Of a DNA stretch of 64,000 nt, positions 58,976 through 64,000 are shown one piece after another. Location: assembly GCA_023055505.1 (NCBI GenBank), contig JALIRH010000001.1, forward strand, positions 11,079,467 through 11,143,466, in the 5' to 3' direction. The DNA comes from Callipepla californica brunnescens. Its lineage: Eukaryota; Chordata; Aves; Galliformes; Odontophoridae. The position numbers and the translations under genes are program-made. The notes under the pieces are model-generated. The model worked only from the letters and a program-made list of their open reading frames with translations. It did no database searches and was not told the DNA's origin. How positions within the stretch are numbered: position 1 is the first letter of the stretch; every line of letters begins with the position of its first letter.

Positions 58976-61075
58976 GTAAAACTGTGTGGTTTGTGAGTGC
59001 CAGCTGTGGCACGGCTTTTAAAATAGATGTACATCTTGCTTGTGTGCTTCGAAAAGTAATTTGGGCTGCCCGGCCAAGTTCACCAAGCAGTAAACAGCGA
59101 CTGTCAAATCGCAGTGGTTTTCGTGTCTGGAAAGTTGGATTGTGCTAGCGAGTAAACACAATGAATAAGAATGTGACACCCTCTCCTCCTGGCACATCTC
59201 ACAGCTGCTCACAGCTCCTCTGGAAACAGCTACTGCTGGGGGCAAGTGCAATAATACAGCAACGTTTCAAGGTCAAACAAACATGGCTTTGTTAATCCAG
59301 CACAAGTACTAACCGGTTAACTCTTCCCAGTGGGTGCTGTGACTTGGGAGGGTTTTACAGATGTAAATCCTCATTGAGTGTGCTGCAGTGCTTGGGCTCG
59401 GTGTGCTTTGGCCTGCTTCCTCTTCCAGAGCACCTGAAGAGCACCTGGCATTTCACACTTGTGTCTGGTGTGCACTGCATTCTGAAGTTTATTGCTGTTC
59501 TTATGTTCAGGCTGTGAGCGGAAGACAGAGTTGAAATTGCTACTTAGAAAGTGTGCTGAATTAATATATGATTTTCACTTGGAAAACAAAAAATGCTTTC
59601 AAAATGAGGTTTGTTTGTTTGTTTTTAATGTTTTTGTTTGACAGCGGTTTACTTTCCCAAGTGAGATGTATGGGAAGGGGGGAAAAAGGAGATGTTCTTT
59701 TGTTTTCAAGGCTGTTACTGATCCATTGCAACTGCCTCTATCTAATCATTAGAGGAATTCCTGGTCTAATTAAAGCTCCTGAAGCTCAAGTACAGCGATA
59801 AGCAGCTTTATTTATAGAAAAGTGTAAATGGGTTAGGGAAGCTTAGATGATATGAAACCCCTCTCAAAAGGACGGTGCTATCCTCTAGCACTGCAGTGGG
59901 AACGCCTGTTGCTCTGTGTTTGTTTATTGCCTAAAGTTTTCTTGTGAGCAAAAAGAGTAATGCAGACCTTTCTCTAGCGTTTCAAAGTGTGAAAACCTCT
60001 GCGCAGTTAGAGGAGACTTGATATCAACAAATTTATTATAACACATCTGTGTTCTCCATCCCTTAGTTGGAAATCACAGGTCTGAAAGCGTGAATGCACC
60101 GAGCGTATGTTAAAACAGTTAAAATGGCGTCAGTGTTGAAATAGTTTTTTGACCAATTTCATTCTGTGCTGACTTTTACAGGATTTGCAGAGCAAAATGT
60201 AGAGTGATGTATCAGAACAGCCATTTGTCCAGTATTGAGGTGTAGTTTCAGCTAATCCCTGCAGGACAGGTAATCCTAAAGAGCTTTGTACGTACTCTCA
60301 ACGGAGAAGCTTAGTATTTTGCATTAACTTTGTCTTCTCTGTTAGTGCTGACAGTCATACATGCCTGGAGGCTGTTCTGCTAACTCTGAGGGGCTTTTAG
60401 TGTCTTTGGAGTGTAACTCTTAAGCTGTTATTTTGTCTGTGTTTTCCCCTCAGTGAACTCTGTTTCTCCCGAGTTTGCGATTCAAGCAGTATGTATTTAA
60501 ACTTGTTACTTGACGATTAGGTGGGGAGGTGTAAGGTTTTCTGAGAAAAAGCTTCAGAATTTGTAAAAGATACAACAATTATGTTTTTCTGTGTGCGGGC
60601 TGAGGGACACAATAATACCTGGAGTTTAAAGCTTGAGAATTAGAAATGCAATGCTTGTATCGTGTATCAGACATGGGGCGTTTGCTCACCGGCGGTTGGC
60701 AGGCACTCAGAGTCAGCAGTTGGCTCTTCTGAATGTTGATGCCCAAAACCAGGCAACTACCAGAACAGCTGAGCTGCGTTTGAAGCCCTTTGTTGAGAGT
60801 TGGGCCTTTCCCAGCTGGTCAGGGTACCAGGTACACAGGCTGCTCAGCCCCCCCTTCCACTGGATAATGCCATGTGGTGTTCTGGTTAGAATAGCCCTTT
60901 GAGTAAGAACAGTGCCTGTTTGAGCGAGGCAAGAAGTGACCCTCAGTGTGTGTAGCCCTTTGACAGGGTTATGCCTGGAGAATCTGTCTTTTTGTGGTCA
61001 AAATGAAATGGAAAAAACAGTCTAGACCTGGTTTGTATTAACCACAGAATGCTTTTTTTCTTTTTTTTTAGTCTC
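58976..61075. other. Downstream intergenic DNA
   Basis: No coding exon recognised on either strand. In mammals LMOD2 is the 3' neighbour of WASL, but I see no leiomodin sequence here. Confidence 0.55.
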
Positions 61076-61282
61076 TGGAGAATATCTTCAAGAGATTCAG
61101 GCTGGACGTTAGGAAAAATTTCTGCCCGGGGAGGTGGTGGAGTCACCATCCTTGGAGGTGCTGAAGGAACATTTAGATGTTGCACTGAGGGACGTGGTTT
61201 AGTGGGGAATATTGGTGGTGGGTGAACAGTTGGGCTGGGTGATCTTGGATGTGTTTTCCAACGTGGGTGATTGTGTGATTCT
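61076..61282 (+). mobile_element. CR1 LINE 3' fragment
   Basis: TTCAGGCTGGACGTTAGGAA, GAGGTGGTGGAGTCACCATC, GAGGGACGTGGTTTAGTGGG, then GGGTGATCTTGGATGTGTTT and a terminal GATTGTGTGATTCTGTT. The GACRTGGTTTAGTGGG block marks a different CR1 subfamily from the copies at 48.3 and 63.3 kb. Confidence 0.92.
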
Positions 61283-62879
61283 GTTGCTTGTGGTAGGACA
61301 AAAGGGGTGCCCAAAGCAGAAATATACTGACTAGATGTGTTCTCTTTCAAGGAGTGTATCAAGAATTAAATTTCCACGTGCAGGAGCTGTACCACCCCAG
61401 TACAGTCCTCACACTACTGAAACTTAGTTACTGCCCCCAACATGTTTAAGAGGACTGCTGGAGAGCAGCAGAGCCACTGTGATACCAGCTACATTAAACT
61501 GGTTGTGCCTGAATTTGGTGTCTTCAACCATGAGAACTGGCTAATGGTGGCGACTGTGTTGACAAAGAGTGTTTCGTAGCTGGGAATTTGCTCTGTCAAA
61601 CTGTGTTACTGTGCTCTTTGCCTCTGTTGTGCTTTCCATAGAAACAAAGAGGAGGCTTTCAGAGTGACCCACCAAAATTGGTGCTAAGATCATGTGAAAG
61701 AGAAAACATGGCCGTGTTTTCTGCTGCAGGGTGTGCTTTTGACATGAAGATGCCATTGATCTTCATTCATGCCATTGATCATCCAAGTCCTATGGTGTAA
61801 TATGTTGCTCCTTTCATATGTGAATCAGTATAGTTCTTGGATGAAAAGTATTCTGAGTGGTCACTGGACCTTAAACAAAGAACACATCTTCAGATATTTC
61901 CAGATGACCTTTGAAAAACTGGCATCCGTGTCTGAACAGCATACTGTGGTTTAGAGAGGGGAGGGAACTAGTGATTTTCTTGGCAGAAGGTCTCCATGCA
62001 TACTCTCTGTTCTTAGAAAAGTATTTGGATATAGCACGTTATGCTGGTGATGTGTTCCTCATCCAGATCACCTGTCACGTGGGCTACTGCTTATTCATTT
62101 AAAATTAACCTAGTTCGTTATGAATTACCCCAATTCTAATGCAAGTTATGGGAGAAAGCAGAGTTCTGATCAGGCTAGGAATAAAGGAAAGTCACCAACA
62201 AAACTAAGTCCTCAGTCAGACACCTGGGAAGCAGGCACAACCCTACTGTGCTTTAGTGACTAAAACTGAAATAAATGTATCCCAAGAGTGTTCAGGGATC
62301 TGCAAACAATAATAAGAAATGACTCCAAGTCTGGAGAATGAGCGATAGAGTCCAGTGGAGCAAGACAAATGCTGTATGCAACCAGTCTGTAGTTTTAAAA
62401 AATGATTCCTTTTGTGCTACAGTCTTTTCTGTGCTGACCTTGCAGGAGCCAGGGTGCTCTTGTGTCTCATGCTGAGCCAGTGTCCTGCCCAGGTAATTCA
62501 GGTTTTTTTTTTTTGCAGCACCCTGTCATATCTCAGCTCTTACTGCTCGCTGTTCTACTGGGAAATGTGCCTCAGTCAAACTGCCTGTCCTGTCTAGAGG
62601 TGGTATCTGGATCTGAAATTGATTTAGAGCAGCATTCCTTGTACCTCATTACCACAGACCCTGACTAATGAGACATCTTCAGTTACATTGCAGAGCCAAG
62701 TTGAGTGAGAGCTCTGTATTCTGCCAGCTTCCAAAGGCTTGCCTCACCGTGCTGCTTCCTGTAAACATACAGTATCTTATGCAACCAAATGCTGTGCTTC
62801 TTGAAATTGCTTTTTGTGTTTGTATCTCACTGTTGGAACAGCCTTTCCATTGGACCTGAAGTTGAGGAGAAAAACGAGA
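61283..62879. other. Downstream intergenic DNA between CR1 copies
   Basis: No gene or repeat recognised apart from a small duplication of ATGCCATTGATC around 61,750-61,782 and a T-tract near 62,504-62,514. Confidence 0.55.
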
Positions 62880-63383
62880 TGCAATATGAGATAACTGTGT
62901 CCAGTTCTGGGCTCCCTGGTACAAAAAAGACAGGAATCTCCTTGAAAGAGTCTACGGAGGGCTACAAAGATAATAAAGGGCCTGGAGCACCTCTCTTATG
63001 AGAAAAGGCTGAGAGACCTCAGCCTTGAGAAGATTCAGAGGGCATCTGATCCACATCTATAAATATCAAAGGAGTGGGAGGCAAAGGGATGAGGCTGGAC
63101 TCTTCTCAGCAGTGTGTGGTGATAGGATGAGGGGAAATGGACACAAAATGAAGCATAGGAAGTTCTGTACAAATGTGCATGGGAATTTCTTCACAGTGCA
63201 GTGCCGGAGCACTGGCACAGGCTGCACAGAGAGGTGGTGGAGTCTCCTTCCCTGGTGACATTCAGGACCTACCTGGACACCTACCTGTGCAACCTGGGCT
63301 AGGGAGCTGCTCTGGCAGGGGGTTGGACTCCATGATCTCTGGAGGTCCCTTCCAACCCCTAAAATCCTGTGATCCTGTGAGAT
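62880..63383 (+). mobile_element. CR1 LINE 3' fragment, relatively intact
   Basis: TGTGTCCAGTTCTGGGCTCC, AAGGGCCTGGAGCACCTCTC, GAGAAAAGGCTGAGAGACCT, GGTGGTGGAGTCTCCTTCCC, ACCTGTGCAACCTGGGCTAG, then GGTCCCTTCCAACCCCTAAA and ATCCTGTGATCCTGTGA. Sense orientation, 5'-truncated. It shares its 3' end with the copy at 48.3 kb. Confidence 0.95.
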
Positions 63384-63670
63384 CACTGCACATCTTTACA
63401 GTTCCTGATTTTCCAACGAAACTCGATTCCTTAAAACCTCCTTTACATCCTTCCCAAAGTGCTGAGCCCCTTGTTTTTGGCCCACTCTTCAGATGTCCCT
63501 GTGTTTTGTTTAACCCCAACGAGGGTAGACCCCACTGAGCAGGCAGGCATCTAGCTGTGGGTGTCTTTGCCTGAAGCCAGATCTCAGCCCAGCCTTCTCT
63601 GGGCCTCAGTGACACATTGCATAGGGGTGGTAACATCCCATCGAAGGTAATATAGAACATACAGCAGTGT
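63384..63670. other. Intergenic DNA between CR1 fragments
   Basis: No gene or repeat recognised. The minus-strand frame that crosses 63,262-63,768 is partly antisense CR1 sequence and is not a gene. Confidence 0.55.
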
Positions 63671-63745
63671 GGTTGAAGTTGAAGGAACTTAGGAGGTCTT
63701 GTGGTCCAACAGCCCTGTTCAAGCAAAGCAGCATTAGACCAAGGT
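63671..63745 (-). mobile_element. CR1 LINE 3' end, short antisense scrap
   Basis: GTTGAAGGAACTTAGGAGGT, CTTGTGGTCCAACAGCCCTG, TTCAAGCAAAGCAGCATTAG correspond to the reverse complement of a CR1 3' terminus (rather like GGTTGGAAGGGACCTCTGGA...GTCCAACCCCCTGCTCAAAG). Diverged and very short. Confidence 0.75.
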
Positions 63746-64000
63746 ACTGCAGCCCAAAGAAGGGGCATTTAAGGTACTATAAATATCTTGTTAAAATTTA
63801 ATTCTCTGTTCACAAAACGAAAACACGAAGAATGGTTTTTCTATGAAGCCTGATTTCAGAAGTGGGTGCTATTTTTAAGCGTTCGAAAAAAAAAAAAGGT
63901 GAAATTCCCACCTCCTGAATAATAGCTACATCCCAGAGTTAATCTGAGCAGTCGGGTGGATTGTGGGTGTAAACACTGGGGCATGCCTTAAACAATGCTT
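63746..64000. other. End of window, intergenic
   Basis: No feature recognised other than an A12 tract near 63,886-63,897. Confidence 0.6.

Noticed and set aside
63262..63768. 168-codon minus-strand frame
   Set aside because: The C-terminal half is antisense CR1 3' sequence, as is the similar short frame at 48,132-48,368. No gene features.

Overview
This is a vertebrate nuclear locus, almost certainly a galliform bird and most likely chicken. The evidence is a one-to-one match to WASL (N-WASP), the dominance of CR1 non-LTR retrotransposon fragments with typical avian 3' ends, and a short mariner-like repeat present twice. There is no bacterial gene organisation, CRISPR array or operon. The only gene I can support is WASL on the + strand. 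Its 11 coding exons can be read completely: every intron is GT-AG, all phases agree, and the spliced CDS is 1518 nt (505 codons plus stop), the same length as human N-WASP.

Layout. Positions 1 to about 10,380 are upstream intergenic DNA with a mariner-like fragment near 2.6 kb and an antisense CR1 at about 9.6-10.1 kb. A CpG island at about 10.38-11.56 kb holds the promoter, 5' UTR and exon 1. Intron 1 (25.3 kb) carries a long decayed CR1 with reverse-transcriptase remnants (about 21.4-23.2 kb), a 3' CR1 copy ending in an A-tract (27.3-27.9 kb) and an old CR1 scrap (32.4 kb). Exons 2-4 lie at 36.3-38.4 kb, the 24-nt exon 5 at 42.8 kb, exons 6-8 at 47.4-49.9 kb, the proline-rich/WH2 exon 9 at 53.7-54.3 kb, and exons 10-11 at 54.8-56.3 kb. 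A long 3' UTR probably ends near an AATAAA at 58,950. Downstream to 64,000 is intergenic DNA with three more CR1 fragments.

Function. The protein reads WH1 (WIP binding), basic patch (PIP2), CRIB/GBD (Cdc42 and autoinhibition), Tyr256, proline-rich SH3/profilin-binding segment, two WH2 actin-binding motifs, then the central and acidic Arp2/3-activating tail. This is the standard autoinhibited actin-nucleation switch.

I found no convincing new biological system. The observations most worth checking are a mariner-like fragment that appears to supply the 3' splice region of exon 8, a possible 18-nt cassette exon in intron 8, a minimal uORF, and two coding-like but unidentified segments in introns 4 and 5. 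The last two could be decayed retrocopies or chance.
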